Source: Odobenus rosmarus divergens
Lineage: Eukaryota; Chordata; Mammalia; Carnivora; Odobenidae
Direction of reading: 5' to 3'
Length of the DNA stretch: 64,000 bases
Assembly (NCBI RefSeq): GCF_000321225.1
Contig: NW_004450302.1
Coordinates: forward strand, 3,369,394-3,433,393
Both the position numbers and the translations under genes were made by a program. This document shows, piece by piece, positions 22,946 through 33,904 of the stretch (position 1 is its first letter; each line of letters starts with the position of its first letter). Below the pieces are notes generated by a model that worked only from the letters and a program-made list of their open reading frames with translations, made no database searches and had not been told where the DNA came from.

Positions 22946-24150
22946 AGGCAGCTGAAGTTTCCTTCCATTTTAGTGTGGGGTTTGATCTTGGATCTTCCCA
23001 GCCAGACAAAGCCAACCAAACCCTGGTTAGATAGCATGAAAATGCACTTCATCGGCCACCAGGGGGAGGGAATGAGCCCTGGGATGGCTTTGTGCAAACA
23101 CATTGCAGGTTATTTGGAAAATCTCAAAGAAGGGACCATATTTCATTTCCACTTCTGAAGGGCTCTACAGGTAAACTACTCTTCTTACCCCTGAAGGTGC
23201 AGCAGAGCATGGAAAATATTTAGGGCTTTCTTTTGCAAAGCTGAATTCAAATACAGGTGTCAAGAAACTGGAGGAAAGAATCATTTGGTGATTGATTAAG
23301 AACAGAGAGTGGAACATGTTTAAAGTTTTAACTGAAGTGGAACATGTTTAAAGTTTTAACCGAGTTTTTTTCATCCTGACCTTCAGAGCCTGGACTGTTC
23401 TTTCAGTCTGTAGTACTATATATGGCACTGAAGAGCTATCCTATTGTGTCTGCTGTGGACTTCCTTCTCCTCTCCCAAATAATAGGTTTTCCTGCATCTC
23501 CTCGCCTTTTCATCTTTTGGTCCTCATTCCCCTACCAGAAGAATCTCTCTGGAGGCTTCCAGTATCCAGCTCTTGGAAAAGGTCAAAGTAGATGGGGGGA
23601 GAAGATGTGGAGGTTAAGACCTCTGGATCTTGCTTCCACCTTTGCTTCTTTGACTTTGTATGTCATAAGAAGCCAAGTAATATCTCCTTCCTTATTTCCT
23701 GTCTTTTTTTTTTAGTATAGTTGATACACAACGTTACATTAGTTTCAGGTGTGCCCTCATTCCCTGTCTTTTCTGTGATTAAAAGACCACTAGGAAGAGA
23801 AAAACTTCACATCTAGAAAAGTGCTTTGAGCTTTGATGCAGGCAGGATAAATTAAGATGCTTTTTATGGCCTTTTGGCTTTCCATTCTAGCCACCCTTGA
23901 AATTTCAGTACAGGGACTGAATGGGTTCTTAGCAAGACATGGACTAACAAGGGAGGGATGTGGGCGCTCAATTGCTCAAGGGCTGTGCCAGTAAAAAGTG
24001 CTGAGAATGACTGGCCCCATTCTCTGGAAACACTAAGAATCTTGCTGACTCTGATGACATTTTTTATTCTGCTAAAAGCTGAGAGGAAGGTGCAATTTAC
24101 GGGGCAGGCTCATGTCCAGCCATTTTCCGCACAATACTCAGTGTATCACC
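22946..24150. other. Non-coding stretch upstream of TTLL6 exons
   Basis: No exon is recognised. A perfect-looking 28-bp tandem duplication lies at 23308-23363. Confidence 0.5.
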
Positions 24151-24154
24151 AGCA

Positions 24155-24440
24155 AAGACTGATGGATCTGGATCCAAATCCCAGCTCTACTTACTAGCAG
24201 GTGACTGTGGGTGAGAAACTGAGCCTCTCTGTCTTCTCATAACTAAAATGAGGATAATAATATCTATCTTGTGGGGTTATTTTAAAGATTAAATGAGTTC
24301 ATATTTATAATGCTCTTAAAGCAGTGCTTGGTTCAAAATAAAAGCTCTATTGTAAAATGAAAATATGACAGTAGGGTTCGTGTACCTATTAAATAACTTT
24401 TTGAAGTGCCTGGTACATGCTGGTGCTTAACAAAGGTTAG
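24155..24440 (+). repeat. MIR
   Basis: Contains GGATCCAAATCCCAGCTCTA, GAGAAACTGAGCCTCTCTG, AAAATGAGGATAATAATATC and GTGCCTGGTACATGCTGG, in MIR order. Confidence 0.85.
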
Positions 24441-25316
24441 CTCCCTTCCCACCTCATCCCCAAATGTAAGTTAATTTTTCCTAGCATTCAAATCCCAAAG
24501 GAGAACATTCCTCAAGCCTAGAAGAATTCTCCTTCAGGAGGTGAGAAATAATAACTGGAAGGGGGAGGAGGGCTGGAGAGGAGGGGTAGGGTTCTTTGCA
24601 GAGGGCTGTGCTGGCTATCCAAAACAGAAGTGTCTCTCTGGAAGATTTCTCCAGACAAAGGAAGAAAGGTGATCAGGAGAAGGACCCAGTGATGGGGAAG
24701 GAGGCAGAGAGAGTTTTGCGATTCCCAGGGATCTCTGGTTATCTAAGGAACAGCTCCCTGGGCGCACCGGGTTTGGAAAATCGAGGGAGGGCAGGAAGTG
24801 AAGGAAAGTGGGGACAGGAGGGAAAATGGAGCTAGGAAAAGAAGAGTTGGCGTGTGGGCAAGGTCTTGGCATCGGAGTTTTGAGGATGAGAAAGGGAGTG
24901 AGGGTATTGGAGAGCTGAACCCGAGTATGGGACTGGAAAGAGATGAGCTACTGCGCCAAGGAAGAGCAGGGACCGGGAGGGGAGTGGCTTTGGCGGTAGA
25001 GCGCCATTGGGGAGGGCGGAGGGGGTAGCCCTGGGGAACTGGGCAACGAGGGGGTCTCTGGGGGTATGACGGACCGGGTTTCCAGCGGGTAGACACTAGG
25101 TGGCCACGATCTAAGGCCAGCACCGGGTTTGGGGGGCTCTTACCCGCGATTCCTACTCCCCCGTCTTGCCCCCGCTCTGCTGCCGGTACCGCTCGCAACC
25201 ACACCTGCGGGCCCCCTCCTCAAAAAGATTAAGGAGACACGCTCCCATTGGCTGCCCGACAACCCGCAAGCCCAACCCTCGCCCCTCCTAACTTGGGGAA
25301 CGCCCAGCCCTCATAT

Positions 25317-25324
25317 ATTTGCAT
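25317..25324. promoter_or_regulatory. Octamer (ATTTGCAT) in an AT-rich near-palindrome
   Basis: The exact POU octamer ATTTGCAT lies inside TCATATATTTGCATATAGG, an AT island within the CpG island. On the minus strand it reads ATGCAAAT and could also serve as a weak TATA-like element. Confidence 0.5.
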
Positions 25325-25438
25325 ATAGGGCTTTCTAGGTCTTCGATTGGCCCCAGCGGTAGGCTGCCGTGCCCCCTCCCCTCCCTCCCTCCCGAATGCA
25401 ATTAACCGCCCCTGCTCTCTGAGAGGGCAGCGCCCGAG

Positions 25439-25453
25439 GTTGTCCCGGGAGAC
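25439..25453. promoter_or_regulatory. Candidate X-box (RFX site)
   Basis: GTTGTC-CCG-GGAGAC fits the degenerate X-box consensus RYYNYY-N(1-3)-RRNRAC. RFX factors drive ciliary genes, and TTLL6 is one. The consensus is loose, so a chance match is possible. Confidence 0.45.
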
Positions 25454-25799
25454 GCGGAGGACGCTTGGGCGGCGCTCCCGGCGCTCGGGGGCCCCACTAC
25501 CGCCAGCCCAGCGCGGGTCCCCGCCCTCCCCGGCCCAAGCCGTCGGGGCGTCGTGCGCAGGCGCAGCCGGAGCCTCGGGGCCGAGCGGACTCGAACCGTC
25601 GGCCTCGTAAGCTGCGGCTGTTCCGGAGGGGAAGGCGGGCGGGGTGCGCTGAGCCGGGCCGCCCTGTCCTCAGGGCCGGGGCGGGGGGTGGGAGGGGGGA
25701 AGAGCCGAAACAGGGACCAGGGGCTGAAACCAGCACCGGGGGAGCCCTGCAGAGAGCACCGGATTGAGACCCCAGTCAAGACCTCAGGCATGTGTCATC

Positions 25800-27325
25800 G
25801 TGGGCAGTTGATATCACCTCTCCGGGCTTAGCTTCTCTAACAGTAAAGTAGCTAATCGAAAACCTACAATGAATCGCTCTGGCTTCTTAAAGCATGATAT
25901 CTCAGAGTGGGGGGTCTGGCCGAGAGAGAGGGCCGCCCAGGGCTCTGGGGTCTTGGCTTCTCACAGCGACATTTTGACTGTCGTCGGCAGGTAGGGAATC
26001 AGAATAGTGACTGGATTCAGATAATTGTGGTTTCCTTCCGTTTCCACCTGTCTAAGCCCAGACTAATGCGTGCCAGACTGCCTGCAAAGGATTGGCAGCC
26101 GGTAGAGCTGTTTCTGCCTGGATTAGTTCGGGATTGGTGAAAAAACGAAGGATCGATTTAAAATTTCTGAACCACAGTGTTTTTAGGAAACGGATTGAGC
26201 CAAAGATTCTTGTTGCCCATATCCATTCCTCTCCTTCTGGAGATTTCCAGATGCTTGAATTGATGCTACTGTAATGTACAATTAAAACAGTTAGCTGGCC
26301 CTCTCTCCCTTATACCCAACCCCCCCAAACTCGGGGGGGAGGGTGGAGATCTCCAGTCAGGCAGGCTCTGTCCTTGGACACATGGACACTCCAAAAATTG
26401 TGTAAACAAGTCTCATCAGAGGCCCATTTTGAAGCCCTAACTCCCACCCTTTATAAAACTGATATATAATAAACCTTTATGCCTAGCTATTTGGACAGTT
26501 ACTCCCTACTGAGTGCTCTCATATGCATAGAAATAAACTGTTACCTTTTGGACCCAAGTTGGAGGAAGTTTTCCTGCAAGCACAGGACGCTGCCCTTTTA
26601 ACCTGCTGATCTGCCCAGGCAGGAGCCTAGAGGCAAAGGCATGGCTTAGCCCCAAGCGGACAATGAAAGTCTAGTTCAAGATGCTTAAATACCCCCTGCA
26701 GGGCCTGAGGTAGAACCAGCAGTCCGTCTGCTGTTCTTCCAGAAACCTCTCTGCCATCCTAGCCTCTTCCTCTTCCCTCTTACCCCTTCCCAACACGTGG
26801 CCCTGGGCTATCTTGCCCCACCTCCTCTCCAGGGCCCAGGAGGCCCAGGTGACCATCATCAACTGGCCACGGCAGATGCTTCCCTAGGGCAACTGTCCCA
26901 GCCCTCTTCCCCTTCCCCCACCCCGCCTCTTTCTTTCCCCAGTGTCCTACCAATCTGCTCTGCCAAGCTCCTGCTTTGGTCTCGGGTCCCTCTGGAGTGA
27001 TATTGTGATGGAAATGAGGGAAAGGATGCGGGAGGGAGCAGCAAAGATTTACAGCTTCCAGAGGATTTCCATTAAAATCCCTGACAACTGGTTATTTATG
27101 AGAGGGTTGGCTGCAGCGGGAGTTAATAGGCCAGAGGCTGGCACCCCTGTCCTTTCAGGGGTGATGACAAGAACAAACACGGGGTGAACCATAGAGCTGC
27201 CCCCACTGGAGAGCAAAGCAGGCTCCAACCCTATCAGGCATCCCCTCCAGAGCCAGAGCGACAGCCAGGAAATCAGAAAGCACCAGTGATTTGTGCCAGG
27301 CAAACCCGAAACAGAAAAATCCCTG
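25800..27325. other. Intergenic, no gene seen
   Basis: Between the TTLL6 CpG island and the first intergenic SINE. It includes an AT-rich patch with ATATAATAAACC at about 26465. I could not assign it to a repeat family, and the reading frames are chance. Confidence 0.5.
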
Positions 27326-27328
27326 AGG

Positions 27329-27504
27329 CCAGGGGCACCTGGGGGGTTCAGTCGGTTAAGCGTCTGACTCTTGATTTCAGCTCAGGTCATGATCTCAGTG
27401 TCCTGAGATTGAGCCCAGCGTGGGGCTCAGTGCTCAGCAGGGAGTCTGCTTGAGATTCTCTCTCCCTCTCCCTCTGCCTCTCCCCATCCCCACCCCCACC
27501 CCCA

Positions 27505-27555
<51 letters not shown>

Positions 27556-27557
27556 AT
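27329..27557 (+). repeat. SINEC with (AAAT)n tail
   Basis: The head GGGGCACCTGGGGGGTTCAG is followed by the TCTGACTCTTGATTTCAGCT subtype body. The tail is a long (AAAT)n microsatellite at 27507-27557. Confidence 0.94.
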
Positions 27558-28832
27558 CTTAAAAAGGAAAAAGAAGACAAATCCCCAAGGCAAACGTCAA
27601 GGGTTTTTCTGGGCCCGGGTGTGCAAGTTTGAAGGAGTGTGTTAGAGTGTCTCCCTTCCAGTGGCCAGAAAATTGGGACTGTGTCCCCTCCCCTGAGCTC
27701 AAGAGGCAAGAGTGTGCAAGCGGGACTGCAGGACATAGGTATGAAACTTGTTTTCACTGTCTTTTTGTTCCTAAAGCACTTACCTGACTGAATAATAAGA
27801 CAATAACAAAATTCTCAGAATGTTGTTTGTTCTACAGTTGACACACAAGACTCTTTTTCTCAGTTTGGGACTCTTCCTCTAAGTCGTTAATGGGGGAAAA
27901 AAAGAGTCTCACTTTTGTCTGTGCCAAAGAAAGTCTTGGTATACGTACTGACGACAGGATAGGGAGTGGAAATGAGACAAAGAATCTTAGAAGATTTTTT
28001 TTCCCATACCCCCAGATTTTATTTTATTTTTATTTTTTTGCTTTAAGTCTACAAGGTATGAGGGAATGTTTTGGATGTGTTTGTGTACAGTCACAGAATC
28101 AGAGTTCCTGTTAAATCAGAAAAGCTCTTATAACCGAGTATTTCCCTTGCATTTAGAAGAGGAAATCAAGGCTCAGAAAAATGTAGTGGCTTGACCAAGG
28201 CCTTGCAGCGGGCTCATAGAGCCCACTACTCCCTCCTTCACACACTCTTATTACTGTTAACTGGTGAAATAGAAACAGAAACTGCTGCCCAGCACTTCCG
28301 TTTTGACATATAGCTGACGGGGCCAACAGAGCCCCTGGGAATGGGCTGCTTGCCCATGAGCAATGGAGCTCCCAGGCTTCTCACTTTATCTTGTCTCTCT
28401 TTCTCTTTCTCTCTCTTTCTCAAATAAATAAAATCTTTAATTAAAAAAATGTACACATGTTAAAGATTTTATGTAACTCAGTCAGTGAAGGAACCAGTCA
28501 GATAGTCAGATGGTTCAGCTGGTTCAAAAAAAGCAGCACAATTTGACGAAAGGAAAGCTGAAAGAAATTGTAAATGGATGCAAAACTTTTTTTTTCCACA
28601 AGGAAAGGAGGGAAAATAGTCAAACCTCTACCAGACCAGACAGGAATTCCTTGCCTATCAGTTACCTACAATTTACAGAGTTGTAAAATAATTCTCATAG
28701 AATCAATTCATACCAGCTAATCAAGGAAGGGTGTCCAACAGAGAGATCTTTCTCTACAGACAACAGTTTTGAAAATATGGGTGGGATTATGAAATGTCTC
28801 TCTCTCTTTTTGTTTTACTTAATGCAATTTTT
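27558..28832. other. Intergenic, no gene seen
   Basis: Holds a MIR-like block at about 28140-28230 (reverse orientation) and a headless SINEC 3' fragment at 28365-28450 (CT tract then AAATAAATAAAATCTTT). Otherwise unique. Confidence 0.5.
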
Positions 28833-29004
28833 TTTAAAGATTTTATTTATTTATGTGAGAGAGAGAATGAGAGAGGAGGGTGAGAAGGAGAAGCAGACTC
28901 TCTGCTGAGCAGGGAGCCCGATGTGGGACTCGATCCCGGGACTCCAGGATCATGACCTGAGCCGAAGGCAGTCGCTTAACCAACTGAGCCACCCAGGTGC
29001 CCCC
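28833..29004 (-). repeat. SINEC, reverse, with target-site duplication
   Basis: ACTTAATGCAATTTTTT flanks both sides (from 28816 and from 29005). Confidence 0.95.
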
Positions 29005-29612
29005 TACTTAATGCAATTTTTTAAAACAAAGATAGCCCTCCCAAATTCTTACAGGGACCACTTTTAAATATTAACATTCCCTGAAGTGTTTAACAGGTGA
29101 CTTGGTTTGCCCACACATTCTAGAAACATGGGGTTAATGTGAGGCATACCTAGCTCCTATTTCTCCACAAGTTTATAAAACACCATACTTGACCTGCATA
29201 TGGTGAAAGCCTAACAGCATCCCAACTTAGTTAGTAGTCTCCTTCTTTCCAATGATTATTCAATCCTTCTCTTTCTCAAACCTGGGCATAGAAACTCTCT
29301 CTACTCTGTAAGGCATCCAGTTGCAGAGTTCTAGGTGGTTACAGAGACAGCAAACTTCAAGGATAACTTTCCTTACACCCTCTTTTTTGCATGGACTTGA
29401 GAGTCCAAAGGCCAGAGTCATTGCCACTGGGTAGAGCTGGGCAGGGCTGGAGCTGACAGCAGAGGTGAAACTAAGCAGCAGAGCGGCTTGGACACCTTGT
29501 AGGCTACCTCCCTCTTCTCCTTCCCATAGCCCACACCCCTGTCACCCAGATGCTGTAGATAATGCACCAGCGAGGACAGTGATCACATATGTCTATTTAA
29601 ATTGCAGTCTGA
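29005..29612. other. Intergenic, no gene seen
   Basis: Unique sequence with no exon, no strong ORF and no recognised repeat. Confidence 0.45.
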
Positions 29613-29832
29613 GGTGCGCCTGGGTGGCTCAGTTGGTTAAGCGGTTAAGCGTCCAACTCTTGATTTCGGCTCAGTTTGTGATCTCAGTGTCGTGAGATCG
29701 AGCTCCGAGTGGGGCTCACGCTCAGGGAGGAGTCTGCTTGGGATTCCCTCCCTCCCTCTTCTTCTGTCCCTCCCCCTGCTCATGCACTCTCTCTCTCAAA
29801 TAAAGAAATAAATAAAAATCTTTTTTAAAAAA
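29613..29832 (+). repeat. SINEC (TCTTGATTTCGG subtype)
   Basis: The head has a small internal duplication, GGTTAAGCGGTTAAGCG. The tail AATAAAAATC runs directly into a second SINE. Confidence 0.93.
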
Positions 29833-29834
29833 TA

Positions 29835-30063
29835 GGGGCACCTGGGTGGCTCGGTCAGTTAAGCGGCTGCCTTCCGCTCAGGTTATGATTCCAGGGTCCT
29901 GGGATCGAGTCCCCAGTCAGGCTCCTTGCTCAGCAGGGAGCCTGCTTCTCCCTCTGCCTGCTCTGCCTGCCTCTCCCACTGCTTGTGCTCGCTCTCTCTC
30001 TCTCTCTGACAAATAAAATCTTTTAAAAAAATAAAATAAAATAAATAAAAATAAATAAATAAA
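29835..30063 (+). repeat. SINEC inserted into the tail of the preceding SINE
   Basis: Full head GGGCACCTGGGTGGCTCGG and body, with an A-rich (AAAT)n tail. It is a typical case of one SINE using another's poly-A as its target. Confidence 0.93.
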
Positions 30064-30184
30064 TTTCAGTTCGATAGGGAATTTCATGTCTGTGTGGGTT
30101 CCCCATACATACATACATATGCTATTAAATCTGATTTTCTCCTGTAAAATAAATTTAAACTCCATTAAAAACCCAGTTCCCAGT

Positions 30185-30330
30185 TGCAATAGCCACAGCT
30201 CAAGCGCTCGATAGCCATATGTAGTTAGTGGTTACCAGATCAGACAGTGCAGATACTGAGCATTTCCATCGCCACAGAGAATTCTACTGGACAGCACAAC
30301 TGTAGTGGACAGCGCAACTGTAGATGACTA
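30185..30330. repeat. Degenerate DNA-transposon-like repeat
   Basis: AGCCATATGTAGTTAGTGG and TTCTACTGGACAGCACAACT resemble a short mammalian MITE, also seen at 42783-42965 and 49930-50220. I cannot name the family. A 21-bp internal duplication (ctggacagcacaactgtag type) is visible. Confidence 0.45.
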
Positions 30331-30589
30331 CCCCCTCCCTCCACGTCAGTCAAATTTCTCTCCCATCCCTTTTTCTGCAGGCCAAGCTTGGTATTCAAAT
30401 AAATGTCTCCTTTGACAAAGACTCTCTCTTTGACCAACTTTAGTCAGCTAGGTTCCTCTGAGCCCTTTTCTTGACTAGGCTTCAACCTTGGGCTTCTATG
30501 TCCTTGCCAAATCTGTAGCTGGGGCTCAGGGGTGCAAAGGCACCTGGTTCTGGGGCCCCCAAACAGACCAGGTTCTGCCACTCACCACT

Positions 30590-30945
30590 GACAAAATCCA
30601 AAGGCAGAGACACGAGTCATAGAGAAACAAGAAAGGAATTTATTTCGGGGAGGCCAACACGAGGAAGACAGTGGACAGGTTCAAAGACCGTCTCCAAAGT
30701 CCTGAAAATACTTGCAGGCTTATATAGGGAAAATGTGAGACAAAGGTTGGTGGGTACAAACAGGTGGGCAGTAAAGGTCAGGTTGATCATTGTCTTGGGG
30801 TTAGTCATGCAGAGTCCTGCTGGCTCTGGGCAGTTCTTGTTGCTTGAGGGGGTAGTTTCAGTTCCCATCATAGGATGCTTTACCTGCAGGGTCTTTTGCC
30901 TTGAGTTAAGAGATAGGCGGGAAAGAACTTAATTAGAAAGGACAG
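30590..30945 (-). mobile_element. LTR-like repeat, reverse orientation
   Basis: GAAAGGAATTTATTTC (a reversed poly-A signal region) and GGCTTATATAGGG (a reversed TATA-like box) suggest a solitary LTR of an old retrovirus-like element. It has no coding content. Family not named. Confidence 0.4.
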
Positions 30946-31310
30946 ACTGAGGTCAAAATGGAGGTAGTTGAAGTCCTCTTTTAAGTCCAATTTCAGCAAA
31001 AATCCTAAATCAGCTTAGAGAGAATCCTTATTCTTGATATCTGATCAATCCCTAGTCTGCCTCAGTAAGAATCCTATTAAATCAGCTTAGCAAGAATCCC
31101 CCATTCTTGATGTCTCCTCTTAGTAATTTTCCACCCACTGACTCCCTCATCCTCCTTGCTGGCTATAAATCCCCACTTGTTCCCATTGTTTCTGGAACTG
31201 AGCACAATCTCTCTTCCCTTTTGTAATATTCCTATTGCAATAGGCCCAAATAAAGTTTTCCTTACTGTTTTAATAGGCTTCAGAATAATTTTTTCTCTAT
31301 TACCTTTTTT
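30946..31310 (+). mobile_element. LTR-like repeat, forward
   Basis: It contains TGATCAATCCC, AGTAATTTTCCACCCACTGA, a TATA-like GGCTATAAATCCCC, ACTGAGCACAATCTCTCTTC and CCCAAATAAAGTTTTCC followed by an end-of-LTR-like tract. The same blocks occur in reverse at 33055-33380, so it is a repeat family. It is a non-coding fossil. Confidence 0.65.
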
Positions 31311-31439
31311 TGAAACCTTAAAATTAATTCCATGCTACCTTACCACTGTGTAAATTCCTCTTATAAAGCCACTATCATGTGGTACCATATTCATTTATGC
31401 ACTGGTCTTCCCTTATGGATTACTGGACTCTCGTAAAGA

Positions 31440-31660
31440 GTAGAGTGTCATGATTAAGAGCATAGTCGCTTGAGTCAGAATGCTTGGTTCAAAGCCTTCT
31501 GATGACACTAGCCGGGTGAGCTTGCACAAGTAACTTTGTATCTCTAAGCCTCAATTGTCTTATCTGTGAAATGGGGATAATAAAAGAGCTTCCCTTGTAA
31601 GGAGTCAATGAGAAAACCTACTGTGTCAGGCACAGAATAACTACTCCTAGCTCCAGTCTT
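31440..31660 (+). repeat. MIR
   Basis: Contains GTGTCATGATTAAGAGCATA, GAGCTTGCACAAGTAACTTT and TCTTATCTGTGAAATGGGGA. Confidence 0.85.
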
Positions 31661-31887
31661 TTTCACAGTTCCTAACACTTGAAGATAAATTGGAGGATTT
31701 TCTCTGTAGGTCTGAATATCAATTCGCATTCCTTCAATATCCAGTTATAAATGGTTGTCCCTGTAGCCTTCTCTTGGCACTCCTATTGGAAATAAATCAG
31801 ACTAATTAATTTTTTTTATTCTATGCTGTCAAATTTAGCTTCCCCAAATATCAACAAAACAACCTGCTGATAAGACAAAACTGAGGG

Positions 31888-32052
31888 ATGCCGGGGTGGC
31901 TCAGTTGGTTGAGCAGCTGACTCTTGATTTCGGCTCAGGTCATGATCTGAGAGTCCTGGGATCCAGCCCCGTGTTCGGCTCCATGCTCAGCAGGGAGTCC
32001 GCTTCAGGATTCTCTCTCTCCCTCTGCCCTTCCCCCGCCCTCAAAAAAACCT
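31888..32052 (+). repeat. SINEC (old subtype)
   Basis: Divergent head GGATGCCGGGGTGGCTCAG and the TGACTCTTGATTTCGGCTC body; short A tail. Confidence 0.9.
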
Positions 32053-32059
32053 GGGATTA

Positions 32060-32345
32060 TTCTTACCTTAGTGAGGAAGAGCACTGTCCTGGCAAAGTTG
32101 TAACAGCAGCTCAGAGGCAGAAGGACAAAAATGGTATTTATTGAGTCTTTGAAGTTTGGTTTGGGGAAGGGGTGGATCTTTCAATGTGAGGGTAAAGGCA
32201 AAAGTTGATTAGGATAGGGTAAGAGTCATGATATAACAGCTTAGGATTGGTGGACACAGCCAAGCAAGGATTTTGAGGCCAGGGGTTCTAAGAGTCTTGA
32301 AAAGTATAGAACTATCATCATGTGATGCTTTCTATTGAAGAACTG
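32060..32345 (-). mobile_element. Possible LTR-like repeat
   Basis: The sequence around GGCAGAAGGACAAAAATGG and TATTTATTGAGTC resembles a reversed LTR end, but I see no second marker. Weak call. Confidence 0.3.
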
Positions 32346-32352
32346 GTGGTTC

Positions 32353-32540
32353 AGGGATGCTTGGGTGGCTCAGTTAAGTGTCTGCCTTCGGCTCAGGTCA
32401 TGATCCCCAGCGTCCTGGGATCGAGCCCCACATCGGGCTCCCTGCTCTGCGGGGAGCCTGCTTCTCCCTCTCCAGCTCCCCCATGTTCCCTCTCTCGCTA
32501 GCTCTCTCTGTCGAATAAATAAATAAAATATTTAAAAAAA
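32353..32540 (+). repeat. SINEC with target-site duplication
   Basis: ACTGGTGGTTC before and ATTGGTGGTTCC after; head GGATGCTTGGGTGGCTCAG. Confidence 0.93.
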
Positions 32541-33054
32541 ATTGGTGGTTCCTCTAGGCGACTCCTAAAATGCACAATGGATTCATTTGCATTTTTAACA
32601 TCCAGGCAAAAGTTTCATGAAATAGTTGTGTTAATATGGACAGTAAGGTGTGTGGGTGTAGGAGGTGTCAATTCTAAGGGCTTTTTAAAAAGCTACTAGG
32701 TAAAATTAAAGGAGATGTATCCAGGATACTGAGGACACTTATCCCTGTAGACAGAGTTTAAAATGGAAGAGCATAATTTTGGTAATGCAGAAGGTGATTT
32801 AAACTTTCAACAGAACCCCCGGTAAAAGTTTACTGGTTTACTTATTTCCCGCCATCCATTCTTCTCAGTTGAATGCCACCAATTTTGTGATAAGGCAGTA
32901 AAAGGAATGCTCATTCTCCTGCCTGAAACATAAAGTGTCTTCAGGTGCATAAATTCCCCAGTTAGACTGCATAGAAAGTTTCTTCCCAGATTTAGAAGGA
33001 TGCTACTCCTTGGAGAAGAGGCACTTCTAAATTTAACCATCCATAGATAGCATG

Positions 33055-33400
33055 TGCGGTGTTAAAGAAATAATTATTCTGACACTTGTTAAACCAGTAA
33101 GAGAGACTTTATCCAGGATTATTGCCATAGGGACATTACAATAGAGGAGAGAGATTGTGCTCAGCTCCACAAATACAATTAAGGACAAGTGGATGGAAAA
33201 TTACTAAGAGAAGACATCAAGGGTAGGGGCGGGGGAGATTACTGCTGAACCGACTTCACAGGATTCTTGCTGAAGACAGGCCAGGGATTGATCAGTTATC
33301 AAGGGTAAGGAATTCCCTCTAAACTGACTTAGCAGGATTCTGAGTTTATTCTTACTGCAATTAGGACGAACACCACCTTGACAGAGCTAATGCTAAAAAA
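33055..33400 (-). mobile_element. LTR-like repeat, reverse partner of 30946-31310
   Basis: The reverse complement reads TGATCAATCCCTGGCC, then TTCTCTTAGTAATTTTCCAT, GAGCTGAGCACAATCTCTCT and GGATAAAGTCTCTCTTACTG, block for block like 30946-31310. Non-coding. Confidence 0.65.
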
Positions 33401-33743
33401 TAATTTTATAGAAAGGGAAGGATGAAACACAGAAATGGGGGAATCCAGGGAGATTGCTGGGTCTCCTTTAGGGGCAGGCGGAAGGATGATTAAATGCCAA
33501 AGGGGGGTCTCATCTGTACCGCTCTTAGTGAAGTGCTATGTAGAGGCAGGAGAAAAATGAAGATGACCTCTCGATGGCCCTTTCTTGTTGAGGACTGAAA
33601 GAAATAAAGTTCTGGGTTTTTTTTTTTTTCAAGGTAAGTAAACGGCTCATTCTAGGGGAAGAAATAGGCTCCTTGGGGAGCTGTTCGGGATGGGCGAAAA
33701 CCCCATAGTGCAGCTAAGCACCCGGGGGCCCATTCACCTGAGC

Positions 33744-33765
33744 ACTACAAGCCCCAGCAAGCACC
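33744..33765 (+). promoter_or_regulatory. ZNF143/STAF-type element
   Basis: ACTACAAGCCCCAGCAAGC resembles the SBS2 arrangement, ACTACAA followed by CCCAGCA, found in many CpG promoters close to the transcription start. It lies about 60-90 bases upstream of the probable start. Confidence 0.6.
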
Positions 33766-33834
33766 ACGGCGGGGGCGGGGCTTGGTAGCCGTTGTGGCGT
33801 ATGGGCGGGACCAGATGGGATCAGCTCTCCCCTG

Positions 33835-33904
33835 GGTTTTTAGCCCCGCCCCTGTCCCTGTCCCTGCCCTGTTGCTGTTGCGCCGACGCCGGCTGCTACC
33901 CCTG
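33835..33904 (+). other. CALCOCO2: CALCOCO2 non-coding exon 1 (5' UTR)
   Basis: The 3' border GCTACCCCTG|GTGAGT is a strong donor. The 5' end is not defined by sequence and is placed near the GC boxes. The next recognised exon begins at 40413, so intron 1 would be about 6.5 kb. Additional 5' UTR exons cannot be excluded. Confidence 0.6.

Larger units (their letters stand above)
24950..25800 (-). promoter_or_regulatory. CpG island, probable TTLL6 promoter
   Basis: A dense GC/CpG stretch, most marked at 25380-25700, lies about 7 kb upstream of the first recognised TTLL6 exon and is the only island on this side. On the minus strand there are inverted CCAAT boxes (ATTGG on the plus strand at about 25246 and 25346), an octamer inside an AT-rich patch at 25311-25328, and an X-box-like element at 25439-25453. 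No TTLL6 first exon can be called with certainty. Assignment to TTLL6 rests on position and the absence of another gene. Confidence 0.6.

Noticed and set aside
25347..25831. Several overlapping ORFs in the CpG island
   Set aside because: They are Arg/Pro/Gly-rich in all frames, as expected from GC-rich DNA, with no recognisable protein.
27507..27557. Regular AAAT repeats as a repeat array of special type
   Set aside because: They are expanded SINE tails; there are no spacers, so this is not a CRISPR-like array.
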